From: Betaproteobacteria bacterium UBA6904
Lineage (GTDB): Bacteria > Pseudomonadota > Gammaproteobacteria > Burkholderiales > SG8-39
Direction of reading: 5' to 3'
Assembly: GCA_002451175.1 (NCBI GenBank)
Contig: DKBI01000123.1
Coordinates: 26,284 to 37,976, forward strand
Length of the DNA: 11,693 nucleotides
Shown here: positions 1 to 6,232 of the stretch, in pieces
Numbering within the stretch: the stretch's first letter is position 1
Layout of the letters: each line of letters begins with the position of its first letter
The notes under the pieces: generated by a model
What the model saw: the letters and a program-made list of their open reading frames with translations, nothing else
Database searches by the model: none
What the model was told of the DNA's origin: nothing
Program-made: the position numbers and the translations under genes

Positions 1-405
1 GGCGGCGCCCGGCCTCGCCCCGGGGTCGGTGCGTGCCGCGTCCGAACGCTCAGTGCGCTCGCGAATGCCGCTGCCTTTGCGCAGCTCGAGGGTGACTGCG
101 CGCACGTATTCCACGACGACTTCGTCGCCCACGCGGACCTGTGCGAAGTTCTTCACCTCGTCGCCAGCAACCAGGTCTACGCTTTGCCCGTCCGCGGCGC
201 GCAGCGTGAACGCGCGGGTCTTGGGGTCGATCGCAGATACCACCGCGGACGCCTTCACGGTCGCTACCACGGCCGCCTTGCCGGGCTGGCTCGTGCTGAC
301 CCGCGCGCCCGCGGGCGACTGCTGTGCCGCTGCAGGGCAGGCCGCAAAGGCGATGATGAAAGCGGCGACCGTCCATCGCCGATCCGTTCGTGTACGGTTG
401 AGCAT
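1..405 (-). CDS. Small secreted protein of unknown function, 3' end missing (window edge)
   Basis: Reading the minus strand from the ATG at 405-403 gives an open frame of 135 codons that runs off the left edge with no stop, so the C-terminus is missing. The N-terminus is a clear signal peptide: basic residues 2-10, a hydrophobic core around 12-22 and a likely cleavage after the Ala run near residue 27 (PAAA|QQ). A Cys at 23 follows Phe-Ala-Ala, a poor lipobox, so a lipoprotein is less likely. The mature part (about 45-110) is beta-rich and reads like a small barrel fold (VVSAIDPKTRAFTLRAADG, then VGDEVVVEYV). A basic, polar tail follows. A good ribosome site (GGAG, 8 nt before ATG) supports this start. 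It is transcribed divergently from the operon starting at 630. Similar short secreted proteins are common in betaproteobacteria as hypotheticals; I assign no function. Confidence 0.8.
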   Translation of the reverse strand, partial: MLNRTRTDRRWTVAAFIIAFAACPAAAQQSPAGARVSTSQPGKAAVVATVKASAVVSAIDPKTRAFTLRAADGQSVDLVAGDEVKNFAQVRVGDEVVVEYVRAVTLELRKGSGIRERTERSDAARTDPGARPGAA

Positions 406-522
406 GCCAGGTTCTCCAGGTCGTTACGGTTGCGAACGCCGGCGGTGAATTGCGCGCAGTACAGAGGCCCGGCGTCCTGTGCCCCGGGGCGCATGGTAGC
501 GCACGCTGGGAGGGCGGATAAG

Positions 523-561
523 CCTGCGCACGCAGGAAACCGATATCGGATAAAATTTCGA
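523..561 (+). promoter_or_regulatory. Candidate promoter/operator for the 630-5514 operon
   Basis: In the 224-nt divergent gap, the inverted repeat CCTGCGCACGCAGG (523-536) sits just upstream of a -10-like TAAAAT (551-556). No good sigma-70 -35 lies at the expected distance; the palindrome occupies that position, which would suit an activator or repressor site. An alternative reading is an ECF/sigma-E-like element: GGAAACC at 535-541 followed after 16 nt by TCGA (558-561). Both readings are inferences from short motifs. Nothing convincing was found for the minus-strand gene, and the rest of the gap shows no small ORF or RNA that I can support. Confidence 0.35.
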
Positions 562-629
562 GGGCGGGACGGCGGTACGGGGGTCGTCGCGAAGCTCGGG
601 CCACGCCACTACAGAGAGGAGCAACGCAA

Positions 630-1433
630 ATGACGAACAAACGCTGGGTGCGAGGCGCGCTCGCGCTGGCCTGCGCGGGCAGTATCGGGTCGGTTTTTGC
701 GCAGGGTGACGCCGAGGAACTCGCGAAGAAGCTTGCCAATCCGGTGGCCAGCCTGATCAGCGTGCCGATCAAGCTCAACTGGGACACGGGCATCGGTCCG
801 GCCGGGGCGGACCGCTCGACGTTGCTGGTGCAGCCGGTGGTGCCGTTCGATATCAGCAAGGACTGGAACCTGATCTCGCGGACGATCGTTCCCTATGTCA
901 GCGCACAGTCGCCCGTTGCGGGCGGGTCGCGCGAGTCCGGCCTGGGCGACATCACGCAGAGTTTCTTCTTCTCGCCCAAGGCGCCGACCGCCGGCGGATG
1001 GATCTGGGGCGTGGGCCCGGTGCTGTACCTGCCGAGTGCGACGAACGACCGGGTCGGCGCCGAGAAATGGGGAGCGGGTCCGACGTTCGTGGTGCTCAAG
1101 CAGCGGAACGGCTGGACGTATGGGGCGCTCGCCAACCACATCTGGTCATTCGGCGGCAATGACAGCCGCGCGGACCTCAACATGACGTTCCTTCAGCCGT
1201 TTGTCTCCTTCACCACGAAGAGCGCCACCAGTTTCGGCGTGAATACCGAATCCACGTACGACTGGAAAGGCAAGCAATGGACCGTGCCCATCAACCTGAG
1301 CGTGAGCCAGCTGATGAAGTTCGGCGCGCAGCCGGTCAGCTTTTCCGGGGGCGTGCGCACGTACGTGGATCGCCCCCCCGGGGGACCGGACTGGGGGCTG
1401 TTCTTCACGGTCACGTTCCTATTTCCGACTTGA
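630..1433 (+). CDS. Outer-membrane beta-barrel, neuromedin-U / MetA-phenol-degradation-like transporter family
   Basis: The 267-residue protein starts with a Sec signal peptide (basic 4-8, hydrophobic 10-23, cleavage near SVFA|Q at 24/25). The mature part alternates hydrophobic and polar residues in many short beta strands, with glycine-rich turns (GLGDITQSFFFSPK at 104-117; WGVGPVLYLPSATND at 126-140), and ends in an aromatic-rich last strand (LFFTVTFLF), as outer-membrane barrels do. The GLGD motif followed by a GVGP..LPSAT segment is typical of proteins annotated simply as 'transporter' or neuromedin U. Substrate is unknown. The start is supported by AGGAG 8 nt upstream (617-621). It is the first gene of a plus-strand run; the next gene begins 12 nt after its stop. 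A C7G5 tract (1373-1384) lies near the 3' end. Confidence 0.8.
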   Translation: MTNKRWVRGALALACAGSIGSVFAQGDAEELAKKLANPVASLISVPIKLNWDTGIGPAGADRSTLLVQPVVPFDISKDWNLISRTIVPYVSAQSPVAGGSRESGLGDITQSFFFSPKAPTAGGWIWGVGPVLYLPSATNDRVGAEKWGAGPTFVVLKQRNGWTYGALANHIWSFGGNDSRADLNMTFLQPFVSFTTKSATSFGVNTESTYDWKGKQWTVPINLSVSQLMKFGAQPVSFSGGVRTYVDRPPGGPDWGLFFTVTFLFPT

Positions 1434-1445
1434 GGTCATCGGGCC

Positions 1446-1979
1446 ATGGCGGGGATGCATGAGGGCGGTGCTTCGGGAGCCCAGGCGAGCGAAGGCGAAA
1501 GCCGAACCTCCGGGCCGGAAAAGCGCGGCATCCTGACCCGGGCGCGGTCCTCGTTCCTCGCGTGGATGGTCGGCGAGCCCGTCCAGGCAGCAGGCAAGAC
1601 CAGCGACGAGCTGGCTGCCGACCGAACCGCAATGGCCGCGGCGCGCACGCTGATGGCTGCGGACCGCACGCTGATGGCGTGGTTGCGCACCTCGCTGTCC
1701 ATGCTGAGCTTCGGATTCACGATCTACAAGGTGCTGCAGGCTTTCCAGCAGGGCGGCGGCATCCTGCCCAAGTCGGATACGCCCCGCAACGTGGGGCTGT
1801 TTCTCGCCGGCATGGGGACCGTCGCCATCATCATGGGAACGATCGAGTACTGGCAGACGCTGCGGGAGTTGCGGCAGTTTCGCGAGATTCGGCTCGCGCG
1901 CCCGCCATTCGTCATGGCGCTGATCATGTCCGTCACGGGCATGACGCTGTTCTTCAGCATCATCATGAGGATTTTTTGA
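1446..1979 (+). CDS. DUF202 (YidH-type) inner-membrane protein
   Basis: The 177-residue protein has a hydrophilic N-terminal extension (1-50) and then the DUF202 signature: the sequence around residues 57-82 contains AADRTLMAWLRT followed by a hydrophobic helix and a conserved-type lysine (GFTIYK, 90-95). Three membrane helices are predicted near 78-98, 115-136 and 155-174. The signature is preceded by an extra near-copy (AADRTAMAAART, 57-68) with a 14-residue period. DUF202 proteins are small membrane proteins of unknown biochemical role. The start at 1446 has GAGGT about 9 nt upstream, overlapping the preceding stop region; ATG at 1455 is an alternative. The stop overlaps the TTG start of the next gene (TTGA), implying coupled translation. 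Confidence 0.85.
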   Translation: MAGMHEGGASGAQASEGESRTSGPEKRGILTRARSSFLAWMVGEPVQAAGKTSDELAADRTAMAAARTLMAADRTLMAWLRTSLSMLSFGFTIYKVLQAFQQGGGILPKSDTPRNVGLFLAGMGTVAIIMGTIEYWQTLRELRQFREIRLARPPFVMALIMSVTGMTLFFSIIMRIF

Positions 1980-2734
1980 CGGCCGCAGCGGACGCCGCGC
2001 CGTTGCTCGAAACGGGGGCGGCCGCCGTGCTGTTCGCGTCGACGTTCGTGTTCGGCGGGCGCGTGCACCCGTTGCGCCCGGTGTTCCGCGACCGGCGCAC
2101 GGCGATTTCGTTCTGTGGCGGCATGGCGGCGGCCTACGTGTTCGTGCACGTCATGCCGGAACTGCACGAGGCGCGCCGCTCGCTGGTGGAGTCCGCGTCG
2201 ATGCCGTTGCGCTTCGAGGGCATGGCCATCTATTTTCTGTCGCTGGTCGGGTTCCTGGTGTTCTACGGGCTGGACCATCTGCGTGGGCGCCTCGACGAAC
2301 GCGTTGGCGACCCGGAGGGGGGCGCGGCCTTCCGGCTGCACCTGGGCAGCTTTGCGGCCTATGTCGGTTTGATGGCCTACCTGCTGGTCCACAGTCTCGA
2401 GGGCAGTGTCGCCGCGGTGGCGTTGTACGCGGTCGCGGTCGCCGCGCACTTCCTCGCGCTCGATCACGCTCTCCGCGAGGAGCATGGCGCGGCGTACGAA
2501 CGGATGGGCCGATTCCTGCTGGCGGCCATGTGCCTGCTGGGGTGGGGCGCCGGACAGTTCGTTGCGCTGCCGGGCGGCGTTCTCGCGCTGCTCGTCGCGT
2601 TCGTCTCGGGCAGCGTGATCATGAACAGTCTCATCATGGAACTGCCCAAGGACAAGGACGGACGCTTCCCCGCGTTTTTCGCGGGCGGCGTCGCTTACGG
2701 CTTGCTCTTGATCCCGCTCGGCGGAGGACTGTGA
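1976..2734 (+). CDS. Polytopic membrane protein with ZIP-like metal-transporter motifs, TTG start
   Basis: No ATG suits the N-terminus; the TTG at 1976-1978 overlaps the previous TGA and has GAGG 5 nt upstream (1967-1970), giving 252 residues. About seven to eight hydrophobic helices are visible (near 12-28, 45-62, 82-99, 122-142, 144-163, 178-195, 198-220, 231-249). Several segments resemble ZIP (ZupT/hZIP) transporters: FVHVMPELHEA (56-66) is like the ZIP 'HLLPEA' helix, LLVHSLEG (136-143) is like the 'HSxxEG' metal-site helix, AHFLALDH (157-164) adds two His and an Asp in the next helix, and SGSVIMNSLIMELPKDKDG (211-229) is like the last ZIP helices ending in E.LP. The spacing is not canonical ZIP, so family membership and metal substrate are inferences. 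It could instead be an unrelated membrane family using similar His/Glu positions. Confidence 0.65.
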   Translation: MTAAADAAPLLETGAAAVLFASTFVFGGRVHPLRPVFRDRRTAISFCGGMAAAYVFVHVMPELHEARRSLVESASMPLRFEGMAIYFLSLVGFLVFYGLDHLRGRLDERVGDPEGGAAFRLHLGSFAAYVGLMAYLLVHSLEGSVAAVALYAVAVAAHFLALDHALREEHGAAYERMGRFLLAAMCLLGWGAGQFVALPGGVLALLVAFVSGSVIMNSLIMELPKDKDGRFPAFFAGGVAYGLLLIPLGGGL

Positions 2735-2735
2735 C

Positions 2736-3119
2736 ATGGAAGAGATCTGGATGCGCATCGCGGAGAACCTGGTGGATCGCATCAGCGGACCGATGAAGTT
2801 CCGGCTCGTGCTGCAGCCGGTGATGGCGGCGATCTTCGCGACCCTGTCGGGACTGAAGGACGCGCGGACCGGCAAGCCGCCGTATGCCTGGACGCTGTTC
2901 ACGGACCCGGTTCACCGCGCGGACATGCTTCGCGACGGGTGGAAGGACGTCGGCAAGATCTACGTGCTGGCTCTGGTGCTCGACGTCGTGTACCAGATCA
3001 TCGTGCAGCGCTTTGTGTATCCCGGCGAGGCGCTCCTCACGGCGTTTCTCCTGGCGCTGGTTCCGTACCTGATTCTGCGCGGGCTGGTCAACCGGCTGGC
3101 CTCGCTCGGCCGGAAGTGA
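2736..3119 (+). CDS. Small inner-membrane protein of unknown function
   Basis: The 127-residue protein is well supported as a gene by a strong ribosome site (GGAGG at 2723-2727, 8 nt before ATG), a 1-nt gap after the previous stop and a 4-nt overlap with the next gene. It has a short amphipathic N-terminus, a moderately hydrophobic segment (about 22-40), a polar loop with KDARTGKPPYAW (41-52) and the acidic/basic stretch RADMLRDGWKDVG (61-73), then two strong membrane helices (74-90 and 98-116) and a basic C-terminal end. No signal peptide, metal-binding motif or catalytic motif is visible. I do not recognise a named family. Its fixed position between a ZIP-like protein and a SulP carrier suggests an accessory membrane subunit, which is an inference. 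Confidence 0.75.
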   Translation: MEEIWMRIAENLVDRISGPMKFRLVLQPVMAAIFATLSGLKDARTGKPPYAWTLFTDPVHRADMLRDGWKDVGKIYVLALVLDVVYQIIVQRFVYPGEALLTAFLLALVPYLILRGLVNRLASLGRK

Positions 3120-4801
3120 ATCTGCGCGTTGCACGCTGGCTGCGCGGCTATCGCCGCGATTGGTGGCGTGCCGACTTCGTCGCGGGTCTGACGACCGCGG
3201 CCGTGGTGATTCCGAAGGCCATGGCCTACGCGGCGATCGCCGGTTTGCCGGTGGAGGCCGGGCTGTACACGGCGCTGGCGGCGATGCTGGTCTATCCCCT
3301 GCTGGGCAGTTCGCGACCCTTGAGCGTCACGACGACCAGCGCGATCGCCATGCTGACGGCGGCCGAGGTCGTCGCGTTCTCGGCGCGCAGGCCCGATGCC
3401 GATCCCGCCGCGATCGCGGCGACGCTCGCGCTGATGACCGGCGTCGTGCTGGTCGCGGCGCGCCTGCTGCGGCTCGGGTTCCTGGCCAATTTCATCTCCA
3501 AGCCCGTGCTGGTCGGCTTCGAGGCGGGCGTGGGGGTGGTCATCGTCATCGGTCAGCTCAAGTCGGTCCTCGGCGTGCATTTCGAGAGCCCGTCGCCCCT
3601 GGGCGTCTTGATGGAAGTTCCCTTCGCCGTGACGCATGCGCATGGCGCGACGGTACTGGTGGCCGCGGTGGGCGCCTTGGTGCTGCTCGCCCTGCCGCGC
3701 GCCTTTCCACGACTGTCGGCGCCGCTGGCCTGGGTGGCGCTGAGCATCGCTGCCGCGGCCGTGCTCGGGCTGGAAAATCTTGGCGTGCGCTCCGTAGGCG
3801 CCGTTCCCACGGGGCTGCCCGCGCTCACGCTCCCGGATCTCGCGCTGGCTGAAATGCTGTGGCCGGCGGCGCTCGGCATTGCGTTGATGTCGTTCACCGA
3901 GTCGGTCGCTTCCGCCAGGACATTCTGCGGGCGCAACGATCCCCCAGTCGATGCCAACCGTGAACTGCTTGCGGTCGGCGCGGCCAGCGTGGCGTCGTCG
4001 TTCGCGGGCGGCCTCCCGGCGGGCGGCGGTGCCTCCCAGACGGCGGTGGCGGAGCAGGCGGGCGTGCGCAGCCAGATGGCGCAGTGGGTGGGCGCGGCCG
4101 CAGTGCTCGTCACGCTGCTGTTCCTTGCGCCAGCCATCGCGCTGCTGCCGCAGGCGGCGCTTGGCGCGCTGATCGTGGTGGCATCGCTCTCGATGATCAA
4201 GCCGCAGGAATTCCGGGCAATCGCGCGCGTGCGCAGGGACGAGCTCGCCTGGGCGATTGCGACGCTCGCCGGGGTCGTCCTGGTCGGCACGCTCGAAGGC
4301 ATCCTGATCGCGGTCGCGATTTCCGTGCTGACGCTGCTCTACCAGGCGAATCATCCGCCGGTTTACGCGGTGGCCTGGAACCGCGCGAAGGACGTCTTTC
4401 GCCGCGCAGGAGAGCATGCCGGCGACGAGACGTTTGCAGGACTGCTGATGCTGCGCACCGAAGGGCGGCTGACCTTCGCCAACGCGGCCAACGTGGCGGA
4501 CAAGATGCGCGCCTTGATGGAGGCGGCGCAGCCGCGCGTCATCGTGCTCGAGTGCAGCGCGATCCCGGACATCGAATACACTGCGCTCGTCATGCTGACC
4601 GAGGCCGAGGAAAATCTGCGCGCGCGAGGCGTGTCGCTGTGGCTCGCCGGGATCAATCCCGACCTGCTCAAGTTGATCGAGCGATCGCCGCTCGGGGCGG
4701 TTCTCGGGCACGCGCGCATGTTCTTCGGTCTTCGGCAGGCACTTCAGGCGTGGCTGCAGGACGCTCGCGGGCCACAGCCCCGGACGCGGGAGGCAGGGTA
4801 A
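3116..4801 (+). CDS. SulP-family anion transporter with C-terminal STAS domain, GTG start
   Basis: The 561-residue protein matches the SulP/SLC26 layout and usual length. The start is taken as GTG 3116-3118, overlapping the previous stop (GTGA); no proper ribosome site precedes it, so initiation probably depends on coupling. Family marks: AMAYAAIAGLPVEAGLYTAL (35-54) and GSSRPLSV (64-71) in the first helices; SFTESVASARTF (259-270) and DANRELLAVGAAS (279-291); an alanine-rich core of about 12-14 helices to residue 410; then a STAS domain (about 435-545), with RLTFANAANV and IVLECSAIPDIEYTAL. SulP proteins move sulfate, bicarbonate, dicarboxylates or other anions by symport or exchange across the inner membrane; the substrate cannot be told from sequence. 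The stop overlaps the ATG of the next gene (TAATG). Confidence 0.9.
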   Translation: MNLRVARWLRGYRRDWWRADFVAGLTTAAVVIPKAMAYAAIAGLPVEAGLYTALAAMLVYPLLGSSRPLSVTTTSAIAMLTAAEVVAFSARRPDADPAAIAATLALMTGVVLVAARLLRLGFLANFISKPVLVGFEAGVGVVIVIGQLKSVLGVHFESPSPLGVLMEVPFAVTHAHGATVLVAAVGALVLLALPRAFPRLSAPLAWVALSIAAAAVLGLENLGVRSVGAVPTGLPALTLPDLALAEMLWPAALGIALMSFTESVASARTFCGRNDPPVDANRELLAVGAASVASSFAGGLPAGGGASQTAVAEQAGVRSQMAQWVGAAAVLVTLLFLAPAIALLPQAALGALIVVASLSMIKPQEFRAIARVRRDELAWAIATLAGVVLVGTLEGILIAVAISVLTLLYQANHPPVYAVAWNRAKDVFRRAGEHAGDETFAGLLMLRTEGRLTFANAANVADKMRALMEAAQPRVIVLECSAIPDIEYTALVMLTEAEENLRARGVSLWLAGINPDLLKLIERSPLGAVLGHARMFFGLRQALQAWLQDARGPQPRTREAG

Positions 4802-5514
4802 TGCGTCGAGGCCGCATCGTCGGAATCGCGAGTGGGCTGTGGTGCGCCCTGATCGGCTACACCGCGATGGCGGACGCGCAGGAGCGGCAGCGGGAACTGG
4901 CGCCGGAACTCAACGCCTACTACCAGTTGTCCAAGGATGCGCGCGCGGTGATCACGGCCGGTGTGGGTCAGAACCTGACGGAAAGCGTTACGGATGGCGA
5001 GATCTCCGTGAACCTCGATCTCACGCTGGCGCCGGTTTTCCGGCCCGAACTGCGTAATGCGGATTGGAGCCGGGATCGCTACCTCTGGGTGAGGGCGGGG
5101 CTGGCGTTGGCGGGCATCAACGAGGGCATCGACCTCAGGAACGGTTACAGCGAGAAGCGCTTGCTGCTCGAGGCGACGGGCCGGGCGGTGCTGTCGAACA
5201 GCGCGTGGCTGGTGAGTCGGTTGCGCGCGGAACTGCGGGACCTCGACGGCGCTTCCTCCCGGCGCTTCCGCTACCGCCTGGGGATCGAGAAGGAATTCAC
5301 GGTGGCAGGCTATGTGACCGTGCCCTATGCGCAGGCCGAGATCTTCTACGACACCCGCTTCGATCAATGGAACCGGCGTCTGTTCCAGGTGGGTGCGGAG
5401 GTTGCCTTGTCCAAGACCTGGCGCGTCGAGCCTTATTTTGCTTTCCAGAAGGACCAGCAGCCCGAAAGGACGGAGCTGGAACGGTTCGGGTTGGCGTTCA
5501 AGTACTACCACTGA
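4801..5514 (+). CDS. DUF2490 family outer-membrane beta-barrel
   Basis: The 237-residue protein begins with a signal peptide (basic 2-5, hydrophobic 7-22, cleavage near ADA|QE at 26/27). The rest is short alternating beta strands rich in Arg/Tyr/Phe, with the arrangement seen in DUF2490: an RYRLGIEKEF-type segment (158-167), VPYAQAEIFYDTRF (174-187), a strand with NRRLFQVGAE, and VEPYFAFQKDQQ (209-220). It ends in FGLAFKYYH, an aromatic last strand expected for an outer-membrane barrel. Function is not established for the family. The ATG shares a base with the SulP stop and is preceded by GGGAGG (4788-4793, 7 nt), so it belongs to the same operon and is apparently its last gene, since 177 nt follow before the next ORF. 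Confidence 0.75.
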   Translation: MRRGRIVGIASGLWCALIGYTAMADAQERQRELAPELNAYYQLSKDARAVITAGVGQNLTESVTDGEISVNLDLTLAPVFRPELRNADWSRDRYLWVRAGLALAGINEGIDLRNGYSEKRLLLEATGRAVLSNSAWLVSRLRAELRDLDGASSRRFRYRLGIEKEFTVAGYVTVPYAQAEIFYDTRFDQWNRRLFQVGAEVALSKTWRVEPYFAFQKDQQPERTELERFGLAFKYYH

Positions 5515-5561
5515 GGCCGCTGCGGCAGGCGATCGCGCGAATCGGGCCGGCAGCGCAGCCC

Positions 5562-5611
5562 TTGACACTTCCCGGCGCCTACGTGCCGGCTCTCTTGAAA
5601 TCCCCTACAAT
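5562..5611 (+). promoter_or_regulatory. Candidate promoter elements upstream of the 5692 gene
   Basis: The 177-nt gap holds a perfect -35-like TTGACA (5562-5567), an inverted repeat CCGGCGC/GTGCCGG (5572-5578 and 5583-5589, one mismatch, 4-nt loop), CTTGAAA (5594-5600) and a -10-like TACAAT (5606-5611). TTGACA and TACAAT are 38 nt apart, too far for one sigma-70 promoter, and CTTGAAA is too close to TACAAT. TACAAT followed by a gene start 80 nt later is still the best guess for the new transcription start. The hairpin lacks a T-run, so I do not call it a terminator. Confidence 0.3.
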
Positions 5612-5691
5612 TCCGCCCTGCCGCTTGCCGCCTTCACGTTTGGGGCGACGGCTGGCCGCGAACATCCCCCACACCACTTTGAAAGATCCCC

Positions 5692-6180
5692 ATGCATTCA
5701 GTTCGAAGCGTCCTGCTCCTGGTCGCCGCCCTGCTCGCCATGCCCGCGTTCGCCCAGGCGCCCGCCGGAGGCGCGAAGCCGGCGGACAATATGGAAATCC
5801 TGCGTGAAAAACTCAAGGCCGACAAGAAGCTCGTCGTCGCAGCGAACCTCGACCTGACCGAGGCCGAGGCGAAGGGCTTCTGGCCGCTCTACGAGGCCTA
5901 CCAGAAGGAACTGCACAAGATCAACGACAGGCTCGCGACGACGATTGTCGCGTACGCCAAGGAGTACAACGCGAACACCTTGACCGACGACAAGGCGACC
6001 CGGCTGCTGAACGAATCCTTTGCCGTGGAGGAAGCCGAGCTCAAGCTGAAGAAATCGTTCCAGCCCAAGCTGGCCAAGGTTCTCCCGGGACGCAAGGTCG
6101 CGCGCTACCTGCAGATCGAGAACAAGGTCCGCGCGATCGTGAAATTCGAGATCGCGGGCGAAGTGCCTCTGGCGCAGTAA
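5692..6180 (+). CDS. Secreted alpha-helical protein, LTXXQ/Spy-like in appearance
   Basis: The 162-residue protein has a clear signal peptide (MHSVRSVLLLVAALLAMPAF, cleavage near AFA|QA at 21/22). The mature part is almost entirely charged amphipathic helix: LDLTEAEAKGFWPLYEAYQK (53-72), a YAKEYN segment (88-93), TLTDDKATRLLNE (96-108), and a Lys-rich part (LKLKKSFQPKLAKVLPGRK, 117-135) ending in RYLQIENKVRAIVKFE. The 'LT..EA..FWPLY..Y' opening and later 'LTD..A..LL' repeat resemble periplasmic LTXXQ/Spy-type stress proteins, but the exact LTXXQ motif is not present. The family is widespread as 'hypothetical' in beta/gammaproteobacteria. The ribosome site is weak (GAAAG at 5681-5685); the start is chosen because it gives the complete signal peptide. 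It begins a new block. Confidence 0.75.
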   Translation: MHSVRSVLLLVAALLAMPAFAQAPAGGAKPADNMEILREKLKADKKLVVAANLDLTEAEAKGFWPLYEAYQKELHKINDRLATTIVAYAKEYNANTLTDDKATRLLNESFAVEEAELKLKKSFQPKLAKVLPGRKVARYLQIENKVRAIVKFEIAGEVPLAQ

Positions 6181-6232
6181 CGCCATCATGCCCGCACGAT
6201 ACGAACGCAATCCCGTGACCCCAGGCGCTGGC

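Noticed and set aside
1562..1975. Upstream extension of the ZIP-like frame to ATG 1562
   Set aside because: This part is the second frame of the DUF202 gene: its product is Arg/His-rich and unlike a membrane protein, whereas the frame turns hydrophobic right after TTG 1976, which has a ribosome site.
2960..4711. Long minus-strand open frame opposite SulP (583 codons)
   Set aside because: Its product is Arg/Gln/His-rich with no recognisable domain, and the plus strand encodes a full SulP protein with motifs throughout. Long antisense frames are expected in GC-rich DNA.
4084..4800. Upstream extension of the DUF2490 frame
   Set aside because: Shadow of SulP; the signal peptide begins at ATG 4801 with a strong ribosome site.
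5516..5526. GCCGCTGCGGC as a terminator after the DUF2490 gene
   Set aside because: The arms leave a one-base centre and no T-run follows, so it cannot form a standard terminator.
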